The notes: generated from the sequence alone by a model not told the origin. Positions 7,769-16,128 are shown, counted from the stretch's first letter. The stretch: 24,139 bases of DNA from LMUY01 sp964235495 (GCA_964235495.1 CAXSAX010000046.1:1-24139); one strand, 5' to 3'. A program made the numbers and translations.

Positions 7769-9097
7769 TCAGCCCGCCTCGATCGGCGCCTTGGTGAGCA
7801 CCCAGCAACTCACGGCGCATCCCGCCGCGACAACGGCCGCGGTGAGCAGGGCGGGCGCGAACGACCCCGTGGCCTGCACCAGCCCACCCGTGGCCAGCGG
7901 CGCGAGCGATCCGCCGATCGAGCCGCCGATGTTGGCCATCGCTTCGACGGTGGCGATCAGTGCCACGGGCGCCAGGCTCGCTGCCAAGGCCCAGCCGCAG
8001 GTCGTGGCCAGGTTCGCGCTGAACAGCGCTGCCGCCACGCAGGCGAGCGCCAGGGCCGCGTTGCCCGACACTGCGGCGGCCGCGCTGCATGCCCCCGCGA
8101 CGAGCAGCCCGGCGACCAAAGGGCCCTGGCGCGCGGCTCGCTCCCCCCAGCGCCGAGAGAGCCGGTCGGAGAGGAACCCGCCGGCGACCGCGCCGAGGAA
8201 GCCGGCGAACTGCGGCGGCGCGGACCAGAGCGCGGCCTGTTCGGGCGGCATGTGCCAGCGCCCCGCGAGGTAGCCGGGCAGCCAGGTCACATAAAGCCAG
8301 GTGATGTAAACCGTGCCGCCGAAGCCGAGCAGCAAGCCCCAGACAGACCGTTGGCGAAAGAGCCGGGCCCATTGCGCAGGCCCGGCGATAGTGGGAGCCG
8401 CGCCGGCCGGCACGGCGAGGTCGCGGTAGATCAAGGCCCAGGCGAACGCCAGCAGCAGCCCCGCCGCGCCCAGCGCCACGAAGCTCGCACGCCAGCCTGC
8501 CACCAGGATCAAGGGCGTCAGCACCAGCGGCGCGAGGGCCGGGCCGAGCGAGGCGGAGGCGTTCAGCAGGCCCATCGGCACGGCCCGCTCCGACGGCGCG
8601 AACCGGTCGGCGCACACCCGGGCGCCGCCGACGAACATGGGCGCCTCGCCCAAGCCGAGCGCCACGCGGGCCGCGATGAACTGCGGCAACGACCCGACCA
8701 GGCCACTGGCCGCCTGGACCACGGACCATGCTGCCAGGCCGGCGGCCAGGGCGGTGCGGGCCCCGAGCCGGTCCACCAGGCTGCCGGCCGGCAATTGCGC
8801 GACCGCGTAGCTCCAGGCGAAGGCCGACAGCAGCAGGCCGGCTTCCCCGGCGGACAGGTGCAGCTCATCCTGGATCACGGGGAGCGCGATCGAGACGGCC
8901 GACCGATCGATGAAGTTCACGCACCCGGCGAGCACCAGCAAGCCGACGGCGACCTGGCGGCCCGCGGGCAGCGGGAGGCGTGGCGACGACCGGGTCAAGC
9001 TGAAGCGCCGCGTACCCAGGCCATCCTCATGCGACGCGTCATGCCTGCCTGCTTGATGAGGACGCGATGGCAGCAGGCCGTTTGATTGCCACGTCAC
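7769..9097 (-). CDS. MFS transporter, ACS (anion:cation symporter)-like
   Basis: This is an inner-membrane secondary transporter with about 12 hydrophobic helices. The first helix contains LAGCVNFIDRSAVSIALP, close to the N-xx-DR pattern that starts helix 1 in ACS-family organic-anion and sugar-acid carriers. The MFS loop 2-3 signature reads GSLVDRLGART and its C-half counterpart GGFLSDRLSRRWG. The listed GTG start at 9097 gives a 45-residue hydrophilic leader; a TTG near 9000 (LTRSSPRL) would give a more usual short leader. It is convergent with the dehydrogenase/phosphatase operon. It could import the same substrate by another route, or a related acid; the substrate is not readable from sequence. 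Confidence 0.85.
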   Translation of the reverse strand: MTWQSNGLLPSRPHQAGRHDASHEDGLGTRRFSLTRSSPRLPLPAGRQVAVGLLVLAGCVNFIDRSAVSIALPVIQDELHLSAGEAGLLLSAFAWSYAVAQLPAGSLVDRLGARTALAAGLAAWSVVQAASGLVGSLPQFIAARVALGLGEAPMFVGGARVCADRFAPSERAVPMGLLNASASLGPALAPLVLTPLILVAGWRASFVALGAAGLLLAFAWALIYRDLAVPAGAAPTIAGPAQWARLFRQRSVWGLLLGFGGTVYITWLYVTWLPGYLAGRWHMPPEQAALWSAPPQFAGFLGAVAGGFLSDRLSRRWGERAARQGPLVAGLLVAGACSAAAAVSGNAALALACVAAALFSANLATTCGWALAASLAPVALIATVEAMANIGGSIGGSLAPLATGGLVQATGSFAPALLTAAVVAAGCAVSCWVLTKAPIEAG

Positions 9098-9301
9098 GAG
9101 CTTCCCGGAGCGGTGAGTGCCGGGCTTAGCGGAACAGAAGCGGCCAGCTCAAGGCGTGCTGGAACCCGGTGGGCGCAAAACAGGTCGGTAAGCGGATCGG
9201 CGAAGCCGGTGCCGAACAGCGCGACCGCAACATGGTTCGGGCCGTGGTAAGGCCGCCACTGCCCCAGCGTTGGAGGCCTGACCGACTCAGGCCGAGAGCA
9301 G

Positions 9302-10604
9302 TGACCTGACCCTCTAGGAGTGAGCCACTGGTTATGTATGGCCAGCGGGCCCACGGAGGGTGGAATGGCGAGGAAGCGAAACGCGCCGGAGGGGATCGTG
9401 GGCAAGCTGTGGCAGGTCGAGGTCCTGGTAGGCCAGGGCAAGCCGGTGGCGGAAGCGATCCGGGCGATCGGCGTGACGGAGCCGACGTACTACCGCTGGC
9501 GTGCCGAAGCTGGACCAGGTGCGTCGCCTGAAGCAGCTGGAGCAGGAGAACGGCCGTCTGCGCCGGGCGGTGTCGGACCTGATGCTGGAGAAGCTGATCC
9601 TGAAGGAGACCGCAGCGGGAAACTACTGAGCGCCGCCTGTCGTCGCGCTGCCGTGGACCATGTCACGGCGGAGCTGGGCGTCTCGCAGCGCCTTGCCTGC
9701 AAGGTGCTGGACCAGCACCGTTCCACGCAGCGCAAGGCACCAAGCAGACCCGGCGACGAAGCGACGCTGATCCAGGCGATCGTCGATCTCGCGACGCGGT
9801 ATGAGCGCTACGGCTACCGGCGGATCACAGCTCTGCTGCATGTTGAGGCCTGGGCGTGCAACCACAAGCGAGTGGAGCGGATCTGGCGCACCGAGGGCCT
9901 GAAAGTGCCGCAGCGACAGCCGAAGCGCGGGCGTCTGTGGCTGAACGACGGCTCGTGCCTGCGGCTGCGGCCGCAGCACGCCAACCACGTGTGGGCCTAC
10001 GATTTTGTAGAAGACCGCACACGCGAGGGCCGCAAGGTTCGCACCCTCAATGTCGTCGAACCAAGTGGTTCGCCGGACGTGGATGAGTTCAGCCGCGAAT
10101 GCCTGGCAATCCGGGTGGGCCGCAAGCTGGGCTCGACGGAGGTGCCGGGTGCGAGAGCATCCAGCGGGATCGACGTGTTGACGGATCTGTTTATCACCCG
10201 TGGCACACCAGCCACCATCCGCTCGGATAACGGGCCGGAGTTCATCGCCACGGCGGTCAAGGATTGCATCACCGGGCTTGGCGGCAAGCCGGCATACATT
10301 AAGCCGGGCAATCCGTAGGAGAACGGCTATGTGGAAAGCTTCAACGGCAAGTTCCGCGACCAGCTTCTGGCGTGTGAAGCGTTCAACACACTGGCCGAGG
10401 CCAAGGTCCTGATCGAGCAATGGCGTGTGCACTACAGCACGGTGCGCCCGCACAGCTCGCTGGGCTACCAGCCGCCGGCACCCGAGGTCGTCCTGCCAAA
10501 GGTGCCAGCACTCGTGTCTCCGCCAGGTCCGACCGGATCAGCCGCGGCTCTGAGCATCACGATGAACTAAGATTTCACCTGGATCACTCGGTGGGGGCTG
10601 GTCA
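9302..10604 (+). mobile_element. IS3-family element (IS407-like group), decayed
   Basis: The ends start and finish TGACC...GGTCA. The left end (TGACCTGACCCTCTAGGAG, from 9302) and the reverse complement of the right end (TGACCAGCCCCCACCGAG, from 10604) match imperfectly over about 25 bases. Length is about 1.3 kb, right for IS3. It encloses an orfA/orfB transposase pair. No clear target duplication remains: the flanks are AGCAG on the left and ATCAG on the right. The right end lies inside the uvsE reading frame. Confidence 0.75.
9365..10570 (+). pseudogene. IS3-family transposase (orfA and orfB), inactivated
   Basis: orfA begins at ATG 9365 with MARKRNAPEGIVGKLWQVEV and the helix-turn-helix GVTEPTYYRWR. 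Near 9505 the frame shifts, and the rest (KLDQVRRLKQLEQENGRLRR, then a stop at 9627-9629) is one frame over, apparently after a small deletion. orfB starts around KLLSAACRRAAVDHV and contains the DDE core: YDFVEDRT, SDNGPEF, and VESFNGKFRD with the catalytic Glu. A TAG at 10316-10318 replaces the Trp of the usual PWENGY, cutting off the catalytic Glu. Two 8-codon insertions interrupt the core: 10058-10081 before DEFSREC, and 10145-10168 between GSTEV and IDVL. This copy should not transpose by itself. Confidence 0.85.
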
Positions 10605-11797
10605 ATCAGTTTCCCCGGCGATCCGACAGGTCGTGCAACCGTCGCCGCGAGTTCTCCTTCATCGACGTCGGCGTCCGCTTCAGCGCTCACACCCTGCTCC
10701 AGCCGCGTCTCGTCCGCCGCAAGGGCACTCGCATCCTGTTCGGTGATGCCGAAGCGCGCAGCCACGTTAGGCGCGAACTTCAGCAGGTCGGGACGAAGCC
10801 GCAGTAGGCTCAGATCCTTGGACTTGCCCTCCATCATGACATCAAAAACCAGGTTGTGAGCCATTTGCATGAATGTCGCAAACTCAAACGGGTTGGTGAA
10901 ATCAGCATGCCCCGTCCAGATCGGGGGGCGAAGCACCGTCTTGATGCGCGCCGTGGCCTTTACCTGTGCCTTCAGCAACTCGCCTTTCCTGCCCTTCGCT
11001 GTTCCGGCCAGTGCGGCAGCGCGCTGTTTCGGGGTGATCTTCTGCTTGATCTCGCGCAACTCGGTTCGCGGCGAGGAGAAATGGATTTTGGGCCGAACGC
11101 CGGCCGGCCAGGATGCGACAAACCGCTCCAGCGTGTCGCGCATGTCCAGGCGCTCCGGATTGAGGCACCAAAAATGCTGATAGTCGAAGATCAGCCGGAC
11201 CCCGGTGCGCTCGTGAATCCACAACACGTCGGTCGCAGAAAAGCGGATGTCGTCGTTTTCCAGCACCAATCGACGCCGAACGTGCTCGGGGCATTGCTCC
11301 CACCCCTTGATCCAACGGGCTCGGCTCGCCGGGTGATCATCATAGACCCCACCGACATGCGTGACCATCACGGCCTCGTCGTCCAGCTCCATGCGGTCGA
11401 GCATTTCCGCCTGGCTTGACAGGTCCCAGATGCTCTTGCGCGTCAACTCCGCGTCAGGGGCGTTCAGCAGGACGTATTGCGACGGGTGGAACGACAGCCG
11501 GACGCCGTAATCGCGTGCCTTCGCCCCGAAGGCGCGCAGCTCGGCGTCGCTTTCGGCCACCATGCCATGAAATTGGGGCATGTCCGGATGGGTCGCGTAA
11601 GGCGCGAGGTCGGATGACAGCCGATACATGTCGAGCTTCTCAGCCTTCAAGTAGTCGAGAATTTTGTCGACCAACTCCAGGGAACACTTAAGGTGCGGCT
11701 GCTTCTGCCACCGCCGGGTGTCCTGTGATTTCAGGTCTGGCCGACCCATCACCTTGACGGGGAACCCGAGCCGCAGGGGACGCTCGCTGCTTGTCAT
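10538..11797 (-). CDS. uvsE: UV damage endonuclease (UVDE), C-terminus replaced by IS3 sequence
   Basis: UVDE nicks DNA on the 5' side of UV photoproducts and other lesions, starting excision repair without UvrABC. All metal and active-site positions of the TIM-barrel fold are recognisable: His104 (SFHPSQY), His147 (THVGGVYDD), Glu180 (LVLENDD), Asp205 and His208 (FDYQHFW), His239 (KIHFSS), His297 (GHADF) and Glu323 (MMEGKSKD). A Lys/Arg-rich segment at about 249-287 sits between the last two His ligands. The catalytic core ends around residue 350; from Asp399 to the stop at residue 419 the frame reads the IS3 right end. The lost native tail lies beyond an acidic linker, so activity may survive. 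The ATG at 11797 overlaps the stop of the upstream DHH gene (ATGA), implying translational coupling. Confidence 0.9.
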   Translation of the reverse strand: MTSSERPLRLGFPVKVMGRPDLKSQDTRRWQKQPHLKCSLELVDKILDYLKAEKLDMYRLSSDLAPYATHPDMPQFHGMVAESDAELRAFGAKARDYGVRLSFHPSQYVLLNAPDAELTRKSIWDLSSQAEMLDRMELDDEAVMVTHVGGVYDDHPASRARWIKGWEQCPEHVRRRLVLENDDIRFSATDVLWIHERTGVRLIFDYQHFWCLNPERLDMRDTLERFVASWPAGVRPKIHFSSPRTELREIKQKITPKQRAAALAGTAKGRKGELLKAQVKATARIKTVLRPPIWTGHADFTNPFEFATFMQMAHNLVFDVMMEGKSKDLSLLRLRPDLLKFAPNVAARFGITEQDASALAADETRLEQGVSAEADADVDEGELAATVARPVGSPGKLIDQPPPSDPGEILVHRDAQSRG

Positions 11798-12900
11798 GAC
11801 TCTACTTGAGTTTGGGGAAGGCCAAGGCCTGCGATGAAGTCGTTCCAATCGGCAACCGTTAGCGCCCCGCCCGTTGCTTGCGCGTGGCCATTGCCGTAGC
11901 GCCCGTCTGCATTGGCAGGGCGATGGTCGGCTAGGAAGGCAATAAGGTCGCGGCCGCTCGCCGAGCGGGCAGCGAAATGCACCCAACCAAGCCGGTAGCC
12001 GCTGTTGGCCGCGATCACGATCTTATCGCGCAGCCTGCCGCGCCATTGCTGGGCAATCAGCGGATGGATCTGACAGGGCGTGTGCAGCCGAATGAGCGCC
12101 ACGTCCCCCACGAGGGTGGGCGCAGCGCGCTTGGCCTCGTCCATAGCCGCACGTACCTCCGCCTTGGCCGCGTGGAGCGCCAGCGCATCGGGGTCGCTGC
12201 CTTTGGTGATGTCTTTCGGTCCATCGGCACGCAGCAGAAGCCGCAGCGCTGGGGCCGCATCGGCCGCCGCGGTCCGGCGCGGCGCATTGACCAGCGAGGT
12301 CGCGTCGCGCAACGCCGTCTTGCCCCAGCGCGCATGTGCCGTTTCGAGTTCCGGGAAGCCGCGTTCCTCCGCCATGTCGCCGATCAGGCCAATAGCAGCG
12401 AGCCAGAGCAGGTCGGCTTGGTCGCCCAAGGCGCCAGCGGCCCACCAAGCCAGCAGTGCGGCCGTGGGCTCGGGATCCAGTCCGTTGCCGCTGATCGTGA
12501 CAGCGGACGCCGGTTCGCCCGTCGGCACGTGGTGATCGATGACCAGGGTCGGGCACCCCGGCAAAACGGCATCCGGCCGTATGCCCAAATCGACAATCAC
12601 CAGCCCGGCAGGGTCCAACGCGGAGATGCGCTGGCCTACCGCTGCGTCCCAGGGCGACTCTAGCTTACCGATTACCAGTGGCTGCACTGGCTTTCCTGCT
12701 GCCCGCAACGCCCGGACCAGGATGGCAGCCGCCGACAGGCCATCGGCGTCGAAATGGCTGAGAACGACCACCGGGCCGGCGCCGTCAAAGCCTGTAATGG
12801 CATCCGTCATCGCGCCCCGCGCTGCTGCGCGGACATCATCAGCCCGGAAAAGTCTTCCAATCATGGAGGCAACAACGACGGACCGACCTGCAAGCTCCAT
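11794..12900 (-). CDS. DHH-family phosphoesterase (RecJ/NrnA-like)
   Basis: DHH proteins hydrolyse phosphodiester bonds in ssDNA, nanoRNA or cyclic dinucleotides with Mn2+. The DHH-domain motifs are present in order: SHFDADG with Asp51 and Asp53, VDLGIRPD with Asp104, IDHHVP at 121-126 (Asp122, His123, His124) and GLIGDMAE with Asp175. The C-terminus has a DHHA1-type glycine-rich end, RYGNGHAQATGGAL, which binds substrate. At 368 residues it lacks the OB-fold and extra domains of full RecJ (about 570). The ATG at 12900 is used; an in-frame ATG near 12864 (MIGRLFRADD) and a TTG at 12936 are alternatives, none with a strong ribosome site. The stop overlaps the uvsE start by 4 bases, so a role in UVDE-initiated repair is a reasonable inference. 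Confidence 0.85.
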   Translation of the reverse strand: MELAGRSVVVASMIGRLFRADDVRAAARGAMTDAITGFDGAGPVVVLSHFDADGLSAAAILVRALRAAGKPVQPLVIGKLESPWDAAVGQRISALDPAGLVIVDLGIRPDAVLPGCPTLVIDHHVPTGEPASAVTISGNGLDPEPTAALLAWWAAGALGDQADLLWLAAIGLIGDMAEERGFPELETAHARWGKTALRDATSLVNAPRRTAAADAAPALRLLLRADGPKDITKGSDPDALALHAAKAEVRAAMDEAKRAAPTLVGDVALIRLHTPCQIHPLIAQQWRGRLRDKIVIAANSGYRLGWVHFAARSASGRDLIAFLADHRPANADGRYGNGHAQATGGALTVADWNDFIAGLGLPQTQVES

Positions 12901-13005
12901 CACATCGGCGACGAGGTCGCACTTGTTAGTGCACAACCGTCATTGATCAGCGCCGTGCTAGCGAGGCCGGGAGCGGACCGACGGCTATGGAGTGGGAAGG
13001 AGGGA

Positions 13006-13064
13006 AAGCGGACATGCGCCGCGGATTGCCTACTGGCAGCCGTCAGTTCGGAAGCCGACATTCT
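13006..13064. repeat. diverged dispersed repeat, copy A
   Basis: AAGCGGACATGCGCCGC...ACTGGCAGCCGTCAG... aligns without gaps to the copy at 15294-15351, with about three quarters identity over the first 41 bases. A GGCCGGGAG stretch about 40 bases upstream is shared too. It lies in the 250-base gap between the LysR and DHH genes. It resembles the short GCGGACATTCG-type intergenic repeats that give many spurious small ORFs in alphaproteobacterial genomes. Confidence 0.6.
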
Positions 13065-13150
13065 ACTCACTCGAACAGGTAATTGGGTCTGGCGGAGAAT
13101 GGATTGGCTGTTTCACAGCACAGAGGCGCGGTAAGCGGATGTTCGCCCTG

Positions 13151-14077
13151 CTATGGCAAATCCGCCGCATCCGCCTGCTCACGGACTATACCGATAAACG
13201 CCCGGAGCGGCGCTGGAACCTGCCGTCGTCCTGAATAATAGAGATAGAACCGCGGTGCGATTGGACACCAGTCTTCCAGAACCCGTTCGAGAGTGCCGCG
13301 CGCGAGATGCTTAACGACGAGCTCCTCGAAAACGAAGGCCAGGCCGGCGCCGTCCAGCGCAGCCCGGATCATCAGTGCCGTGTCGTCGGCCACCAGCGGT
13401 CCGGCGACCTCCAGTTCCAGCGCTTCACCGTCGCGTTCGAACTCCCACGCATAGCGGGACCCGTTCGGGTACCGCCGTTCGATGCAACGGTGGCGTCCCA
13501 AATCGTGCGGCACCAGCGGACGTGCGCGGCTGGCGAAATACGAGGGGGCGCCGACGACGGCGAAGCGACGCGTCGGGCCGACCGGGAGTGCGATCATGCC
13601 CGGCGCCAGCCGGCGATCGCGGCGGATACCGGCATCGAACCCTTCGGCCACGATGTCGGCCAGGCCGTCGAAGCTGACCACTTCCAGCCTGATATCGGGG
13701 TAGGTTGACAGAAATCGACCGATTACCGGCTCGATGACCAGCGCGGTGGCGATCCGCGGAACGTTCAGGCGCAGCATTCCCGATGGCGTGCCGCTTGATG
13801 CGCGAGCACCGTCAAGCGCTTCCGCTACCTCCCCCAAGGCCGGGCCGATCCGCTCAAGCAGTTCGCGGCCTGCCTGGGTCAAGCCAACACTGCGGCTGGT
13901 GCGATGGAACAGGCGTACGCCGAGCATGTCCTCTAGCCCACGGATGACGTGGCTGAACGCCGATGCGCTGACCCCCCGTTCCAAGGCAGCTCGGCGGAAG
14001 CTGCCGTGACGTGCGACCGAGACAAACGCCTGCAAGGTGGCGAAGCTGGGATCATTTAACGATGAGTCGGGCTTCAT
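13151..14077 (-). CDS. LysR-family transcriptional regulator
   Basis: This is a DNA-binding activator or repressor with an N-terminal winged helix-turn-helix: LQAFVSVARHGSFRRAA, then VSASAFSHVIRGLEDMLGVR and LFHRTSRSVGLTQAG, all within residues 15-70. A linker leads to the two-lobed effector domain (RLNVPRIATALVIEPVIGRF at about 103-122). The length of 308 residues is normal. The ATG at 14077 is used. The gene is divergent from the Gfo/Idh/MocA oxidoreductase with a 95-base gap, the classical LysR arrangement, so that oxidoreductase is the most likely target. The effector is unknown. Confidence 0.92.
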   Translation of the reverse strand: MKPDSSLNDPSFATLQAFVSVARHGSFRRAALERGVSASAFSHVIRGLEDMLGVRLFHRTSRSVGLTQAGRELLERIGPALGEVAEALDGARASSGTPSGMLRLNVPRIATALVIEPVIGRFLSTYPDIRLEVVSFDGLADIVAEGFDAGIRRDRRLAPGMIALPVGPTRRFAVVGAPSYFASRARPLVPHDLGRHRCIERRYPNGSRYAWEFERDGEALELEVAGPLVADDTALMIRAALDGAGLAFVFEELVVKHLARGTLERVLEDWCPIAPRFYLYYSGRRQVPAPLRAFIGIVREQADAADLP

Positions 14078-14118
14078 CTGTGCATTGAGCTGATAGGCAA
14101 TGTCCTCAGCAGTCGCAA

Positions 14119-14140
14119 GCGCCCACCTCGAACAGGGCGC
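14119..14140. promoter_or_regulatory. inverted repeat, candidate LysR-type operator
   Basis: GCGCCC (14119-14124) and GGGCGC (14135-14140) are perfect arms with a 10-base spacer. They lie in the divergent region between the LysR regulator and the oxidoreductase, 33 bases before the ATG of the latter. Position and symmetry suit a LysR site, but in GC-rich DNA such repeats also arise by chance. Confidence 0.3.
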
Positions 14141-14172
14141 CGCGCCACGTGCGGCGGAAAAGGAGAGCGACG

Positions 14173-15261
14173 ATGGCGAAGCTGCTGCAGGTCGGGATCA
14201 TAGGGGCAAATCCGGATGGCGGTTGGGCACGGGAGTCTCACATTCCCGCCCTGCAAGCCTTGCCTGGCTTGGAACTTGCGGCCGTCGCAGGGAGGACCCG
14301 GCAATCCGCCGATGTGGCCGCCCGCAGTTTCGGCATCGCCAAGGCCTATGGCGATGCTGCCGAGCTATTTCGCGATCCGGACATCGACTTGGTTACCATC
14401 GCTGTCACGCTGCCAGCCCATCGCGAGCTTCTGCTGGCCGCCCTGGAAGCGGGCAAGCACGTTTATTGCGAGTACCCGCTCGGGCTTGACGCTCAGGAAA
14501 GCCGGCGATTGGCACGGGCCGCGGAGGCGGTCGGGGTCCACGCCGCCATAGGCCTCCAGGCCCGGGCCAACCCGGCCGTACGCCAGGCGCAGGAGCTTCT
14601 GGCCGCCAACGCAATTGGGCGTCCGCTGACGGCCAGGATGGTTTCGACCACGGCCGGCTTCGGGCCCAACCCGGACAACGCAGTCGCCTACACTGAAAAT
14701 CCCTCGAATGGTGTGAACGTCATTACCGTCCAAGCGGCCCATTCGACCGATCTTGCCATGGCGCTTCTGGGCGGCGTCGCCGCGTTCTCGGCGCTGGCAA
14801 CCACCCAATTTCCAACCATCCGGATCGGGAACGGAGAGCCCCAGCCGCGGAAGACTTACGATCACCTGCTGGTTCAGGCTCGGCTTGCCAGCGGAGCGGC
14901 GCTCTCGGTCGAGGTCGCAGGAGGACGTCCGTTGGAAACGCCGTTCCTGTTCGAGATCATCGGAGATGTCGGCGTCATGATCTTGCAGGGCGGAGCGCCG
15001 CGGGGTTTCCAGTCGGGACGGCTGCGGTTGCTGGTCAACGGTGAAGTGCAGGCGGTGGATGAGGGAGAGCTGGTTTCCGTGTCCGATGCTGCACTGAACG
15101 TCGCCGCCACGTATGCCGCCTTCCGCGACGACATCGTCCGGGGAACGTCCACGGTCGCCGGCTTCCCACACGCGGCCCGCCTAGCGCAGTTCATCGAGGA
15201 CGCGGTGTCCTCTTCGAATGCTGGCGAACGCAGGGAGAGTGGCAATTGGCCGTCTGCCTGA
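14173..15261 (+). CDS. Gfo/Idh/MocA-family NAD(P)-dependent oxidoreductase
   Basis: It oxidises or reduces a sugar or cyclitol derivative with NAD(P). The N-terminal Rossmann fold opens with LQVGIIGANPDGGWARESHI instead of the simplest GxGxxG, as in a subgroup of the family. It is followed by ELAAVAGRT and by the conserved EAGKHVYCEYPLG, whose EKP Lys is replaced here by Tyr (EYP). The Lys of that motif helps catalysis in many members, so activity may differ or the protein may belong to the non-canonical group. The C-terminal alpha/beta domain holds AHSTDLAMALLGG, with a candidate catalytic His. The ATG at 14173 has a strong AGGAGA site; an in-frame ATG 24 bases upstream does not. Length is 362 residues. 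Confidence 0.88.
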   Translation: MAKLLQVGIIGANPDGGWARESHIPALQALPGLELAAVAGRTRQSADVAARSFGIAKAYGDAAELFRDPDIDLVTIAVTLPAHRELLLAALEAGKHVYCEYPLGLDAQESRRLARAAEAVGVHAAIGLQARANPAVRQAQELLAANAIGRPLTARMVSTTAGFGPNPDNAVAYTENPSNGVNVITVQAAHSTDLAMALLGGVAAFSALATTQFPTIRIGNGEPQPRKTYDHLLVQARLASGAALSVEVAGGRPLETPFLFEIIGDVGVMILQGGAPRGFQSGRLRLLVNGEVQAVDEGELVSVSDAALNVAATYAAFRDDIVRGTSTVAGFPHAARLAQFIEDAVSSSNAGERRESGNWPSA

Positions 15262-15293
15262 GCTGGGCCGGGAGTCGGACGGGAGATAGCGAG

Positions 15294-15351
15294 AAGCGAA
15301 CATTCGCTGCCGGTTGCCCGCTGGCAGCTTTCAGCCAAAACCTGTCATTCG
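15294..15351. repeat. diverged dispersed repeat, copy B
   Basis: AAGCGAACATTCGCTGCCGG...GCTGGCAGCTTTCAG... is the partner of the copy at 13006-13064, in the same orientation. It fills most of the 96-base gap between the convergent oxidoreductase and exonuclease genes. The flanking GGGCCGGGAG sequence near 15266 is also shared with copy A. Confidence 0.6.
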
Positions 15352-15357
15352 TGAGCG

Positions 15358-16128
15358 TCAGAGATGTAACCGCATTTGCTCCGGCGACGCTGTGCCCTCG
15401 CAGCGTCGGGCCCGTTCCGCCCGCGCGGTGAACAGCATGTCTTGGTTGTGCCCGTGCTGCCCGCCCAGCACCTGGTCGAGCTGGTCGTCATCCAACGCTT
15501 CCCAGCGCCGGCCGCGCAGCGAGCCGTGCGGCACCCGGACCAGCAGCGCCGGCTGCTCCGACCAGGCGAGCATTTGCTCCACGCTGGCCAACGCCAGCAT
15601 GTCGCGCAGATGGTGCGCCGTCACGTAGGCGTCCGGGCCCGCCCGGTGCGCCGGCAGCCCGGCGGCACGGTCAAGGCCAGCTGGGCGACGCCAATAGCGC
15701 AGGCCCTGGTTAGAGTGCGTGGGCGCCTCTGGCCACAAGCGCAGAGCGCACTTCCAGGTGCAGATCCAGCGCGCGTGCCCCGTCAGCCGCGGCAGGCACC
15801 AGCGCTGCTCGAACGCTGCCCGGTGCGCCGCCAGAACCCTCACGCCCTCGCCCCGCAACACGTCGGGCGCCGCCGCGTCCCAGGCCGGTGCGCCCACTAC
15901 GTCCTCGTCCACGATGTGGTGTATTGCTGACGTGACGGCTGAGATGGGACAGCCCGGATTCACCAGCTTCGATCCGGGGCCGCCGCGCAACGTCCAGGCG
16001 CCGTCGGAGTCGGGCGTCAAGTCCTGCCAGCCCACCTCGACGACACCACCGTTGCTGAAGCTGTCGCCTGTGGTTTCCAGGTCGACGACGCGCAAGCGCA
16101 CCGCAGGTGTTCCGGGCTGATCGGTCAT
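15358..16128 (-). CDS. DnaQ-like 3'-5' exonuclease (DEDD superfamily)
   Basis: It should remove nucleotides from 3' ends of DNA or RNA. ExoI motif: VVDLETTG with Asp16 and Glu18. ExoII-like motif: LAAHRAAFEQRW at about 99-110; the usual HNxxFD is changed to HRAAFE, so the acidic residue is Glu. ExoIII: HRAGPDAYVTAHHL with His and Asp in HxxxxD spacing. From the ATG at 16128 it has 256 residues; a longer frame to 16221 adds only low-complexity sequence that overlaps the IS21 remnant. It resembles ExoX-type proteins more than the polymerase III epsilon subunit. It is transcribed towards the oxidoreductase, separated by repeat B. Confidence 0.82.
   Translation of the reverse strand: MTDQPGTPAVRLRVVDLETTGDSFSNGGVVEVGWQDLTPDSDGAWTLRGGPGSKLVNPGCPISAVTSAIHHIVDEDVVGAPAWDAAAPDVLRGEGVRVLAAHRAAFEQRWCLPRLTGHARWICTWKCALRLWPEAPTHSNQGLRYWRRPAGLDRAAGLPAHRAGPDAYVTAHHLRDMLALASVEQMLAWSEQPALLVRVPHGSLRGRRWEALDDDQLDQVLGGQHGHNQDMLFTARAERARRCEGTASPEQMRLHL

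Noticed and set aside
9094..9441. 115-residue minus-strand frame across the IS3 left end
   Set aside because: It crosses the IS boundary, shows no recognisable family, and would be created only by the insertion.
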